Source: Priestia abyssalis
GTDB lineage: Bacteria; Bacillota; Bacilli; Bacillales; Bacillaceae_H
DNA length: 64,000 nt
Assembly: GCF_002019595.1 (NCBI RefSeq)
Contig: NZ_KV917369.1
Coordinates: 5,500,326-5,564,325, forward strand
Reading direction: 5' to 3'
Below are positions 43,174-51,918 of this stretch, in pieces (the stretch's first letter is position 1; every line of letters starts with the position of its first letter). The position numbers and the translations under genes are program-made. The notes under the pieces were generated by a model, which saw only the letters and a program-made list of their open reading frames with translations, had not been told where the DNA came from and searched no databases.

Positions 43174-45183
43174 TCAATGGCTGATTTTTTCGATACTTAC
43201 TAAACAATCATATAAAATACTGCCTAATTGATTATCGGATTCCCCGCTTGGTGTCAACATATTGATGCTTCCGCCAAATTTCCCCCACTGCCCTTCATCA
43301 ATGTTGATCGTTTTCGGGTGTGCTTGCTTCATGATCTTCACTATTCCCTTTATTTCCCCCCGCTTATTAAAAACGCGAACCTGATCATCTTCGTTTAATT
43401 CTTGTTCATGAGCTATGTCCTGAGATATTTCCACTTTTATAGTTTGCATATTATTAATTAAAGGATAATGCTGAGAGTGGTTTGACCTCATCGGATGAAT
43501 CGATAATAATGTATACGGATGATCCTTAGCCAAATTTGGGTTACTAACAGGTGATTCCTTGGGAAATAATTTCTTCAGTTTCCCGTCCAGCCCCTTGTCT
43601 GCGGCAGTTAAAGAAGTAAACTCATACTTCCCTGTCGGTGTCAAAAACACTTTATTTTTCCACGGAACCTCTTCAATCGGCAACAACAGATGTCCTTCTT
43701 TCTTCAATCGTTCCAGCGTATATCCATTTCGCTCCAACTCCCCCAGCCCCATGCGAAGGAATTGGTCAACAGAGTAGTCAAAATAATGACCGAAACCTAA
43801 GCGTTTAGCCAGTTCTGTCCAAATCCACAAATCCGATTTCGCTTCTCCAGGAGGTGTCACAAGTGCTTTACCATAATTCATATAGCCATGATACATGGAG
43901 GAATAATAAATATCGGTTTCTTCAAAGACTGTTGTCGTAGGTAATACATAATCAGCAGCTTCCGCCGTATCTGTCATAAAATGATCAATGACCACCACTG
44001 TCTCAACTGATTCAAACGCTTTTTTCACTACATTCGTATCTGGAACTTGAGTGAGCGGGTTTCCGCATGTCACCATAATCATTTTTATTTCCGGATTTAC
44101 CGCCTGTAAGATTTCTTCCGCTTGCTTCATCATGGAAAAGGTACGATGTTGTTTTTTTTGTTCCGGCAATGTCAAAGCCGCCGTATTAAAACTTCGTCCT
44201 ACCTGAAGGTTTCCAAAGTTCACCCCTCCGCCCGGAATACCAACATTTCCGCTAACAGCAACTAACGCATCAATCAAACGAATCGTATTCCCTCCATTTT
44301 GATAGCGCTGCATGCCCAATCCAAGATAGGTAGTCGTTGGACCGTCCGCATACATACTGGCTAATGTACTAAAGACTGCCCTTTCAACTTCAGCGGCTTC
44401 TATGATCTCTTCCCATCCTGTCTGCTCAATCAACTGGCGCAGCGTTTCGTATCCATGCGTATAATGTTCAATAAAGTGCCGATCCTCTAATCCAAGTTCG
44501 ATGAGTTCCTTCATTACTCCTAAAGCTAATAAACCATCCATTCCAGGTTTAACCGATACATAATGGTCGGCAATTTTAGCTGTAGCGTTAAAGATGGGAT
44601 CGATGACCGTAAGAGTCGCTCCCCTTCTTTTAGCTTCCTGTAAATGCTGGAACAAATGCATATTCGTTCTAGTGACATTTCTTCCCCATACAACAATGTG
44701 TTTGCTGTTATAAATATCTTCCGGCGAGTGGCTGTAAGACTGCCCAAAATCCCATGTTTGCGCCTCAATTCCCGCTCCCCAACAAATACTCCCTATCAAT
44801 TCTGTTACTCCCCCAAAACAGTTAAAAAAACGTTGATCGAGGTTTTTCAGGAGACCGTTATTTGCATAATCATGACTGTGCAAAACAGCTGTAGTCCCGT
44901 ATTGAGCCTTTATTTCTCTTAATTTTTGAGAAATTTCTTCTAATGCTTGTCCCCATGTAATTTGAACAAATTTGCCGTTTATTTTCTTCAAAGGATAAAG
45001 AAGACGATCTTTTGAATTTGTTTTGTTCTCAAGCATACGCCCTCTGCCGCATATTTTCCCTTGTGTAATAGGGTGAAGGGAGTCCCCTTCTACCTTTGTT
45101 ACTTTGCCATTTTCTACAGTGACTTTAAACCCGCAGCTGTCCCAACAATTTAATGAGCATGCGGATGTAAATTGTTGTGTCAA
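43174..45183 (-). CDS. yyaE: molybdopterin-dependent oxidoreductase (YyaE-like)
   Basis: A 669-residue member of the DMSO reductase family. The N-terminus has a [4Fe-4S] motif with C9-x3-C13-x3-C17 and a fourth Cys in KICGRG near 44. The molybdopterin domain follows (HDYANNG, then SICWGAGIE, then VVWGRNVTRTN) and the C-terminal binding domain contains HPMRSNHSQHYPL. There is no Tat signal, so it is cytoplasmic. The substrate is unknown. It starts at TTG 45183 after GGGAG. B. subtilis YyaE sits beside ychF in the same way. Confidence 0.88.
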   Translation of the reverse strand: MTQQFTSACSLNCWDSCGFKVTVENGKVTKVEGDSLHPITQGKICGRGRMLENKTNSKDRLLYPLKKINGKFVQITWGQALEEISQKLREIKAQYGTTAVLHSHDYANNGLLKNLDQRFFNCFGGVTELIGSICWGAGIEAQTWDFGQSYSHSPEDIYNSKHIVVWGRNVTRTNMHLFQHLQEAKRRGATLTVIDPIFNATAKIADHYVSVKPGMDGLLALGVMKELIELGLEDRHFIEHYTHGYETLRQLIEQTGWEEIIEAAEVERAVFSTLASMYADGPTTTYLGLGMQRYQNGGNTIRLIDALVAVSGNVGIPGGGVNFGNLQVGRSFNTAALTLPEQKKQHRTFSMMKQAEEILQAVNPEIKMIMVTCGNPLTQVPDTNVVKKAFESVETVVVIDHFMTDTAEAADYVLPTTTVFEETDIYYSSMYHGYMNYGKALVTPPGEAKSDLWIWTELAKRLGFGHYFDYSVDQFLRMGLGELERNGYTLERLKKEGHLLLPIEEVPWKNKVFLTPTGKYEFTSLTAADKGLDGKLKKLFPKESPVSNPNLAKDHPYTLLSIHPMRSNHSQHYPLINNMQTIKVEISQDIAHEQELNEDDQVRVFNKRGEIKGIVKIMKQAHPKTINIDEGQWGKFGGSINMLTPSGESDNQLGSILYDCLVSIEKISH

Positions 45184-45245
45184 TCTTCTCCCTCTCTCCT
45201 TCTCTCCACTTTTAATCTAATTGATTTTCAGTATAAAACAAGGCG

Positions 45246-45278
45246 TAAAAAAAAGCATGAGTTTATTCCTCATGCTTC
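45246..45278 (-). terminator. terminator overlapping the yyzM stop
   Basis: AAGCATGAG and CTCATGCTT arms enclose TTTATTC, which contains the stop codon of the gene; an eight-base T-run follows on the minus strand. Confidence 0.85.
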
Positions 45279-45460
45279 ACTAACACTTTTTTCATTTTTC
45301 TAGCAAATTCTCTCCTTGGCAGCATTACACTATGGTCACACCCTTCACATTTAATCCGTACATCCATTCCCATACGAATAATTTTCCAACGATTCACTCC
45401 ACACGGATGTGCTTTTTTCATTTCTACAACGTCCAATAAACCAAATTCTTTTTCTATCAT
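45263..45460 (-). CDS. yyzM: DUF951 protein (YyzM)
   Basis: A 65-residue protein with the DUF951 pattern: MKKAHPCGVNRWKIIRMGMD, then KCEGCDHSVMLPRREFARK. The Cys residues (CG, CEGC) suggest a zinc ribbon, and the basic C-terminus suggests nucleic acid binding. Function is unknown. It lies next to the mechanosensitive channel gene as in other Bacillus. Confidence 0.9.
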   Translation of the reverse strand: MIEKEFGLLDVVEMKKAHPCGVNRWKIIRMGMDVRIKCEGCDHSVMLPRREFARKMKKVLVKHEE

Positions 45461-45492
45461 TGTTCTTCTCCTCCCTCTACTTCTTTATATAT

Positions 45493-46389
45493 TTAAAGTG
45501 ATGATTGATTTTCTTTTTTAGGCGGCCCTTCGTTTCGGTTATACATTACCATACGAGGAAATGGAATCTCAATTCCATGTTGATCCAACTTTTCCTTGAC
45601 CTCTTTTCGAATCATTCTTGCAATATGCCAATGCCTCATTGGCTTTACTTCACAAACAATACGCATAACCACTTCAGTTCCTACCACATTTTGTACCCCC
45701 AGCAATTCAGGGGCCTTTACCATATCCTCATATCTGTCCGGCAATTCCTGCAATAGTTCTGCAATAATTTTCTCTGCTTCTGCAATATTCTCTTCATAAG
45801 CAATACTTACATCCACAAAAGCCATGCTATTGTAAATGGAAAAATTCGTTACTTCTACAATACTGCCATTTGGCAAGATGTTCAATTCGCCTGTCCAGCT
45901 TTTTATTTTAGTCGTACGAAGTCCAATTTCTTCGACCGTTCCTTCAAATGTGCCAACCCGGACATAATCACCTACCGAGAATTGATCTTCAAAAATGATG
46001 AAAAATCCAGTAATAATATCCCGAACTAAATTTTGGGCGCCAAACCCTACCGCAAGGCCTACAATTCCCGCTCCTGCAAGCAAAGCTTTCACATCAATAG
46101 TCATGGCTTCTAAAATCATCATAAAGGCAACAAAATACACGACATATGTCAAAATGTTTTGCAATAATTTCATTAGTGTCGCTTCACGTCTTTCAGAAAT
46201 TCTGAGCGGACTTTTTTGTCTTACTTCAAATACTTTGTTCAAAGCGACTTTACCAATTTTGATAAAAAAAGCAGCCAATATTAAAATCAATATACTTTTG
46301 ACAATTCCCTCTCCAATTTGAGTCCATAGCTCTTCATTAGACAAGTACCTTACCATCGATTCCCATACTTTTGATAAAGACCACACCAC
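45493..46389 (-). CDS. MscS-family mechanosensitive ion channel
   Basis: A 298-residue small-conductance channel subunit. Three hydrophobic helices (about 30-50, 72-95, 98-125) end in the pore helix LLAGAGIVGLAVGFGAQNLVRDIITGFFI. The cytoplasmic beta domain follows (VGDYVRVGTFEGTVEEIGLR, then LPNGSIVEVTNFS). Channels of this family open when membrane tension rises and release solutes. GTG 46389 has AGGAAGG eight bases upstream. It forms a tight minus-strand pair with yyzM. Confidence 0.92.
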   Translation of the reverse strand: MVWSLSKVWESMVRYLSNEELWTQIGEGIVKSILILILAAFFIKIGKVALNKVFEVRQKSPLRISERREATLMKLLQNILTYVVYFVAFMMILEAMTIDVKALLAGAGIVGLAVGFGAQNLVRDIITGFFIIFEDQFSVGDYVRVGTFEGTVEEIGLRTTKIKSWTGELNILPNGSIVEVTNFSIYNSMAFVDVSIAYEENIAEAEKIIAELLQELPDRYEDMVKAPELLGVQNVVGTEVVMRIVCEVKPMRHWHIARMIRKEVKEKLDQHGIEIPFPRMVMYNRNEGPPKKENQSSL

Positions 46390-46451
46390 ACATACCTTCC
46401 TTTACCGTGATTAATGAAAACTTGTTTTTCCATTTTAACAAGTTTTTCGTT

Positions 46452-47465
46452 TCATTTGTAGCGGTTCATAAAAGGATAAAGAAGAATGGCCGTCAATAAA
46501 TAAAGATTCAGCAACCCATAAATGGGGTATAAAATAGAAATCAAGTTAGCAAAACCAATATATGTAAAAGGAATCATAAGTATTAAAATAAAACAAGAAG
46601 TTAACCAAATTGGAATGCGATTTTGATTGCTAATTCTTGTAACAATTCCCAAAACTCCGGAAACTGCTGTTGTGTAAATAGCAATCAACAGCAAAATTGT
46701 CATAATAACAAGCATTATATAAGGGAAATATTTCAAGATGGCAAAGAGAGGAATTTCATATAAAGGGAGCTCATTGGCTACCTGCATCAATGATTCATTA
46801 TAAATAAAAGAAATGGCTCCTAGCAATAAACCGCTTCCTACACTGGCAACCACAATTTCCTTTTTACTTTTAATATCACGTCCAATCGCTGCCATGACTG
46901 CCACGAGAGGTAAAATATTTAACGCCGTAAAGGTAAAACCCGCCGGCCAGTTCGCCTGAGATGTCCAAGTTAAAGCCCATGGATTCCCATTTTTCAGCAT
47001 AAACATAAGTAAAACAGCAATGAGGCCTATAATTAACACAGGAATGACGATGGAATTAACTTGAATCATCCCTTTTATCCCTTTTATAAAAATTAAAGCG
47101 ACTAAAGCGGAAAACAAGCTAATTCCCATACTAAAAGGAATTTGAAATGTCTGCAATGTAGCTCCCCCGCCTGCAATCATCACAACCGTTGTCGTAAATA
47201 AATAAAATAAAATTAAAAGATCATAGACAATAGACCACCTTTTCCCTACAAGTACCTTTAACACAGGTTGGAAATGTTCACTTTTCTGTTCATAACTAAT
47301 AAGCATGACAACATAACAAGAGATGGAAAAAATGATAGTGAATAGTAGAATGGCCAGTCCACTTTCTTCCCCAAAAAATTGCCATAACTCTCTTCCTGAA
47401 GCATAACCTGCTCCAATCATCGTCCCCATAATCAAAAACATCCATTTTAATCCAGAACCCCACAT
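46452..47465 (-). CDS. yyaD: YkvI/YyaD-family membrane protein
   Basis: A 337-residue polytopic protein with about ten transmembrane helices. MGTMIGAGYASGRELWQFFGE at the N-terminus is the conserved first helix, with a GAGxASG break as in APC-superfamily transporters. Bacillus members are annotated only as integral membrane proteins (YyaD, YkvI). The substrate is unknown. It is divergent from yyaC, as in B. subtilis. Confidence 0.82.
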   Translation of the reverse strand: MWGSGLKWMFLIMGTMIGAGYASGRELWQFFGEESGLAILLFTIIFSISCYVVMLISYEQKSEHFQPVLKVLVGKRWSIVYDLLILFYLFTTTVVMIAGGGATLQTFQIPFSMGISLFSALVALIFIKGIKGMIQVNSIVIPVLIIGLIAVLLMFMLKNGNPWALTWTSQANWPAGFTFTALNILPLVAVMAAIGRDIKSKKEIVVASVGSGLLLGAISFIYNESLMQVANELPLYEIPLFAILKYFPYIMLVIMTILLLIAIYTTAVSGVLGIVTRISNQNRIPIWLTSCFILILMIPFTYIGFANLISILYPIYGLLNLYLLTAILLYPFMNRYK

Positions 47466-47555
47466 CTTCGTACCCCCAATCTTTTTTTAGCAACTACGTA
47501 TAGAAAACAACGCATCTTCGTATACTGTTACTACTATGTAAAAGAGGTGAACTCT

Positions 47556-48176
47556 ATGAATCTAAAACCTTCTCTTTTAGACAATCAAAAGCAAGGCATG
47601 AGGGTCTCTCATGAAGATGAACAAGCTTCTTATCAGTTAAGCCGTCATTTATCATCCCTTTTACCGTCTACTTCCCATAGGCCAGTAGTAGTTGTTTGTA
47701 TCGGTACAGACCGTTCGACTGGTGATTCCTTAGGTCCTTTAGTAGGGACAAAGCTGACCGCCCAAAATCTTTCTTCCTTTCATGTATATGGGACATTAGA
47801 GGAACCTATTCACGCGATGAACTTAAACGACACCCTTAAACAAATTCAACGATTTCATAAAAATCCTTTTATCATTGGGATTGATGCTTGCTTGGGAAAA
47901 ATGAAAAATATCGGAACCGTTTCAATCGGTATAGGTCCAGTGAAACCTGGAGCCGGGGTCAACAAGGACTTACCCCCTGTTGGAGATATTCATATGACTG
48001 GAATTGTAAATGTCAGCGGATTTATGGAATTTTTCGTCCTTCAAAATACTCGTCTATATTTAGTCATGAAACTAGCTGACCTTATTGCCGACAGTATTGT
48101 AAAAGCCAGTTATCAGTTTCCATCACAAGAAAAAAACACCTCTTTTCTTCAGCGCTTAGGAAAATATAAAGCATAA
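47556..48176 (+). CDS. yyaC: spore protein YyaC (predicted Gpr-like protease fold)
   Basis: A 206-residue sporulation protein of the HybD/Gpr-like fold. VVVCIGTDRSTGDSLGPLVG holds acidic residues typical of the fold, and IGIDACLGKMKNIG and GDIHMTGIVNVSGFMEF follow. B. subtilis YyaC is 205 residues and is made in the forespore. ATG 47556 is favoured (AGAGG eight bases upstream) over GTG 47547. A sigma-F promoter is expected, but I could not identify one with confidence. Confidence 0.9.
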   Translation: MNLKPSLLDNQKQGMRVSHEDEQASYQLSRHLSSLLPSTSHRPVVVVCIGTDRSTGDSLGPLVGTKLTAQNLSSFHVYGTLEEPIHAMNLNDTLKQIQRFHKNPFIIGIDACLGKMKNIGTVSIGIGPVKPGAGVNKDLPPVGDIHMTGIVNVSGFMEFFVLQNTRLYLVMKLADLIADSIVKASYQFPSQEKNTSFLQRLGKYKA

Positions 48177-48208
48177 AAAAATCTCTTCACATATCGTAAA
48201 GAGATTTT
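48177..48208. terminator. bidirectional terminator between yyaC and parB
   Basis: AAAAATCTCTT and AAGAGATTTT arms around a loop; T-runs occur on both strands between converging genes. Confidence 0.85.
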
Positions 48209-48213
48209 CTTTC

Positions 48214-49071
48214 TTATTGGTCTTTAGCCTGTATTCCTTGGAAAATTTCAATCAAACGCTCTAAATCATCTTTCGAAAAGAACTCAATTTCAATTTTTCC
48301 TTTTGATTTATTTTGTTTAATAGTAACGGAAGTACCTAAACTTTCACGTAAAACTGCTTCCGTTTCTTTAATGAATACATCTTTTTGAGGTTTACTCTTT
48401 GTTTCACGTGAAACATTTTCATTTAACTGGGCAATCTGTTGCTCCAATTGTCGAACATTCCATCCTTCTTTTAAAGCTTTGTTTGCAAGATGTATAATAT
48501 TTTCCTTATTTTTCAAACTCAATAAGGCTCTTCCATGTCCCATCGATAATTCACCGTGCGAAATCAAATCTTGGACGTTTTCCGGCAGATTAAGCAGCCG
48601 TAAGTGATTAGCAATGTGAGGTCGACTTTTCCCTAGACGGGAGGCTAACTGATCCTGGGTGACATTTAACTGCTTCATAAGCATTTGATAAGCCAGCGCC
48701 TCCTCAATGGGAGTTAAATCTTCACGCTGAAGATTTTCAAGGAGAGCCAGTTCCATCATCTGCTTTTCTGATAAATCTCTTACGATAACAGGAACTGCAT
48801 TCAATTCTGCTTCTTTCGCAGCTCGAAATCTCCTTTCTCCTACGACAATTTCATACCCCTTAATGCTTTTCCTGACGACAATTGGCTGCAAAATCCCATG
48901 CTGGAGGATGGAATCCTTTAATTCTTCAATGGCTTCTTTCTTAAAAACTTTACGAGGTTGATATGGATTAGGCCTCAATTCATGAATATTGATTTCTTGG
49001 ACAGATTCTTCTGTTTGGAGTTCTAATCCTGCAAATAGAGCATTAATTCCCTTCCCTAACCCTTTCGCCAC
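48214..49071 (-). CDS. parB: chromosome partitioning protein ParB (Spo0J)
   Basis: A 285-residue CTP-dependent DNA clamp that loads at parS. The N-terminus AKGLGKGINALF binds ParA. The CTPase segment has NPYQPRKVF and GERRFRAAKEA, followed by the HTH region (TQDQLASRLGKSRPHIANHLRLL) and a C-terminal dimer domain. The gene itself contains a perfect parS. It starts at GTG 49071, overlapping the end of parA by 29 bases. Confidence 0.96.
   Translation of the reverse strand: MAKGLGKGINALFAGLELQTEESVQEINIHELRPNPYQPRKVFKKEAIEELKDSILQHGILQPIVVRKSIKGYEIVVGERRFRAAKEAELNAVPVIVRDLSEKQMMELALLENLQREDLTPIEEALAYQMLMKQLNVTQDQLASRLGKSRPHIANHLRLLNLPENVQDLISHGELSMGHGRALLSLKNKENIIHLANKALKEGWNVRQLEQQIAQLNENVSRETKSKPQKDVFIKETEAVLRESLGTSVTIKQNKSKGKIEIEFFSKDDLERLIEIFQGIQAKDQ
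48400..48415. promoter_or_regulatory. parS site inside parB
   Basis: TGTTTCACGTGAAACA is an exact match to the 16-base B. subtilis parS consensus. B. subtilis also carries a parS within spo0J. Confidence 0.97.
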
Positions 49072-49825
49072 TATACATCACTTCCTTTGCAAGTTCCGTA
49101 TATACTTCAGCTCCGCGAGATTTTGGATCATATAAAATAACAGGTTCTCCATGGCTAGGCGCTTCACTTAAGCGAACGTTTCTCGGGATAATTGTTTGAT
49201 ATACCCGGTCCTGAAAATACTTTTTAACTTCCTGCGTCACTTGAATGCCTAAATTTGTTCTTGCATCTAACATGGTCAATAGTACCCCTTCAATACGCAA
49301 GTTAGAATTTAAATGCTTTTGTACAAGACGGATTGTATTTAAAAGCTGGCTAAGCCCTTCTAAAGCGTAGTACTCACATTGCACAGGGATCAAAACAGAA
49401 TCCGAGGCGGTTAAAGCATTAATGGTTAAAAGTCCTAAAGAAGGAGGACAATCAATGACGATATAATCAAACTGTTCTCTAACTGCCTCTAAAGCCCTTT
49501 TTAAACGCACTTCTCTAGACATTGTGGACACAAGTTCGATTTCTGCTCCTGCCAATTGAATGGTGGCAGGAATAATCCCCAACCCCTCCACAGAGGTAGG
49601 ATAAATGACTTCTTTGGTATTAGTGTCTTCTACAATAACGTTGTAAATACAAAAATCTACATCAGATTTGGAGATTCCTACACCACTTGTTGCATTCCCT
49701 TGTGGATCTGCATCTACTAATAACACTTTTTTCCCATGATACGCTAAACATGCCCCTAAATTAACCGCCGTGGTAGTTTTCCCAACTCCACCCTTTTGGT
49801 TGGCGATCGCAATGATTTGACCCAC
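49043..49825 (-). CDS. parA: chromosome partitioning ATPase ParA (Soj)
   Basis: A 260-residue deviant Walker ATPase. The signature KGGVGKTTTAVNLG is at the N-terminus and IVIDCPPSLGLLT is Walker B. Soj binds DNA nonspecifically when ATP-bound and also controls DnaA at the origin. GTG 49825 gives the family start (VGQIIAIANQKGG) after AGGTGG. It overlaps parB and forms the usual soj-spo0J operon. Confidence 0.96.
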   Translation of the reverse strand: MGQIIAIANQKGGVGKTTTAVNLGACLAYHGKKVLLVDADPQGNATSGVGISKSDVDFCIYNVIVEDTNTKEVIYPTSVEGLGIIPATIQLAGAEIELVSTMSREVRLKRALEAVREQFDYIVIDCPPSLGLLTINALTASDSVLIPVQCEYYALEGLSQLLNTIRLVQKHLNSNLRIEGVLLTMLDARTNLGIQVTQEVKKYFQDRVYQTIIPRNVRLSEAPSHGEPVILYDPKSRGAEVYTELAKEVMYSGERVREGN

Positions 49826-49904
49826 GGTGCCACCTACCCTCATTTTACATGAAAATCTATTTATCTCTATTCTACCATTAATTTTCAGAATTCTTATTAT
49901 ATGA

Positions 49905-49935
49905 TAAAAAACCTCATCCTATGTTCAGATGAGGA
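49905..49935 (-). terminator. noc terminator
   Basis: On the minus strand CCTCATC and GATGAGG flank TGAACATAG and lead into TTTTTTATC, just beyond the noc stop. Confidence 0.85.
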
Positions 49936-49947
49936 TGAAGCCTTACT

Positions 49948-50817
49948 CTATGGTTTTTTAGGAACTTTAATCGTAATTTGATAATATTCTTCAAACTCTT
50001 CTTCCGTTGAATCGATGGAAATGCCGCTATCTGTTACCATAGATAAAGATTGACGAATTGTATTAAGGGCTATTCTCATATCTTTACTAAGTGATTTTCT
50101 TTTTGCCTTCGGTTTCACCACTTGTTCTTCGAGCAATTTTACTACTCTTTCTTCTGTTTGTTTTACATTAAATTGTTTTTCAAGAATCTCCTTCAAAACG
50201 GCCAGCTGCTTTTCTTCACTCTTTAAAGGAATTAAAGCACGGGCATGCCGTTCGGTGATTGTCTTTTGTTTGATCGCTTCTTGAATTAGATTTGGCAACT
50301 TTAATAAACGGAGCTTATTTGCCACCGTTGATTGTCCTTTTCCGAGCCGCTGGGCTAATGCCTCTTGGGTCAAATTATGTAGTTCAATGAGTTTAGCATA
50401 GGCCAGTGCTTCTTCAATGGCTGTCAACTCTTCACGCTGAAGATTTTCAATCAGTGCAACAGACGCAGTTTCAGTGTCATCAAGCTGTTTAACTATTGCA
50501 GGAATAGTCTCCCATCCTAAGGTTTGAACGGCCCGCCATCTTCTTTCCCCGGCAATTAATTCATATAAGCCGTCTTCTATCTCTCTTACTACAATCGGTT
50601 GGATAATTCCATGTGTCCGAATGGTAAGTGCTAATTCCTCAATTTTATGCTCATTGAATACAGTACGCGGCTGGTATCGATTAGGTATAATAGTTAAAAC
50701 GGGTATTTGTTTGATTTCTTCTTTATTAATGGCTGTTTCTTCTTCCAATAACTCTAATTCTTGTTCTACTTCATTTTTTTCCTTCAAATTAAAAAAGCGT
50801 GAGAAAGCAGATTTCAT
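49948..50817 (-). CDS. noc: nucleoid occlusion protein Noc
   Basis: A 289-residue ParB paralogue that blocks division over the nucleoid. The amphipathic N-terminus (MKSAFSRFFNLKEK) is the membrane-targeting segment that distinguishes Noc from ParB. Then come IIPNRYQPRTVF, the CTP-binding GERRWRAVQTL, and the HTH TQEALAQRLGKGQSTVANKLR. I see no full Noc-binding site (ATTTCCCGGGAAAT) in this window. It lies between parA and rsmG, the usual order. Confidence 0.95.
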   Translation of the reverse strand: MKSAFSRFFNLKEKNEVEQELELLEEETAINKEEIKQIPVLTIIPNRYQPRTVFNEHKIEELALTIRTHGIIQPIVVREIEDGLYELIAGERRWRAVQTLGWETIPAIVKQLDDTETASVALIENLQREELTAIEEALAYAKLIELHNLTQEALAQRLGKGQSTVANKLRLLKLPNLIQEAIKQKTITERHARALIPLKSEEKQLAVLKEILEKQFNVKQTEERVVKLLEEQVVKPKAKRKSLSKDMRIALNTIRQSLSMVTDSGISIDSTEEEFEEYYQITIKVPKKP

Positions 50818-51163
50818 AGTCCTACACCACCTTCAGGAAAATCCCACTTAATATTTCGATATTTACACTCCATTTCCTGCTTTTTGTCCAAAGAAAATGG
50901 AAAGAGTACACCAATGTTTCATATGAAACATTGATGTATGCTCCTTTTGTTAGGTAAAAAAGATAAACCGGGGATTTCTTCGTTTATGAATCCTTGCCTT
51001 TATTCTGTTGCTTCTGCATTTTAAAATAGTATAGTGGTCTATGCAGAAGTTTTGGACCATAGGACGCACGAGTCAGCCTTTTAGATTAAGATTATAATGT
51101 TCCGGCTCCCTCAGGCTCTGATATCGTCTTTTGAGCTTAAATGCTCCCCTGGTTTCCCTTATC
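50818..51163. other. 346-base gap between noc and rsmG
   Basis: It contains the palindrome at 50912-50933 and a second weak stem (CCATTTCC/GAAAATGG, about 50872-50900). The remainder (50950-51150) has no ORF or RNA gene that I recognise. It presumably holds the noc promoter and the 3' end of the rsmG transcript. Confidence 0.4.
50912..50933. repeat. perfect 22-base palindrome with parS-like centre
   Basis: The half-site CAATGTTTCAT is followed directly by its complement ATGAAACATTG. The central 16 bases, TGTTTCATATGAAACA, differ from parS only in the two innermost-but-one positions (CACGTG becomes CATATG). An imperfect extension (ACACC/GATGT) lengthens the arms. On the minus strand the downstream sequence is T-rich, so it may instead be the rsmG terminator. 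Confidence 0.8.
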
Positions 51164-51880
51164 TTATTCAATTGGCATTTTAAGAGGAGTTCCTGGTTTT
51201 CTCGGGTATTTTTTAGGCGTTTTTTGCACTTTTTTTATCCCGACGATATGTCGTTCACTTTTTTCGAACGGCAAATAAAATTGCTCGACCCATTGAAGTT
51301 CTCCGCCTAATAACTTCATCGATTTTTTTCCTTTTTCCAGCTCTTCTAAAGCAGTAGCACCTTTCATGGCAATGAACATTCCTTTTTCCTTTACAAGAGG
51401 TAAACAAAACTCATTTAATACGGAAATTCTTGCGACAGCTCTTGCTGTAACTAAATCAAAGCTTTCACGATGAGCCGGGTTTTTCCCGAATGTTTCTGCA
51501 CGGTCATGGTATAAATGAACATTCTGCAACTGCAGTTTTTCTACCAAATGAGATAAGAAAGTAATCCGTTTTTGTAATGAATCTACAATACTTATTTGCA
51601 AGTGAGGAAAACAAATCTTTAAAGGAATACTTGGAAATCCTGCTCCCGCTCCTACATCACATATATGCCCGACTTCCGCAAGGTCAAACGAAAAAGCAAG
51701 AGACACTGAATCAAAAAAGTGTTTTTCTAATACTTCTTCATAATCCGTAATAGCTGTCAGATTCATCTTCTCGTTCCATTCTACTAACGTCTCATAGTAC
51801 AAATCAAATTGTTCCAGCTGTTCATTCGAAAGTTCAATTCCTTTCGCTTGAAGGAGTTGCTTAAATTGTTCTTTATTCAT
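51164..51880 (-). CDS. rsmG: 16S rRNA (guanine527-N7)-methyltransferase
   Basis: A 238-residue SAM-dependent methyltransferase of the GidB family. CDVGAGAGFPSIPLKI is the SAM loop, and the ending IGIKKVQKTPKKYPRKPGTP is typical. It methylates G527 of 16S rRNA. It lies 38 bases downstream of mnmG. Confidence 0.96.
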   Translation of the reverse strand: MNKEQFKQLLQAKGIELSNEQLEQFDLYYETLVEWNEKMNLTAITDYEEVLEKHFFDSVSLAFSFDLAEVGHICDVGAGAGFPSIPLKICFPHLQISIVDSLQKRITFLSHLVEKLQLQNVHLYHDRAETFGKNPAHRESFDLVTARAVARISVLNEFCLPLVKEKGMFIAMKGATALEELEKGKKSMKLLGGELQWVEQFYLPFEKSERHIVGIKKVQKTPKKYPRKPGTPLKMPIE

Positions 51881-51918
51881 TAGAAATTCCTTTCATTATT
51901 TCATTACTTCCCATTAGG

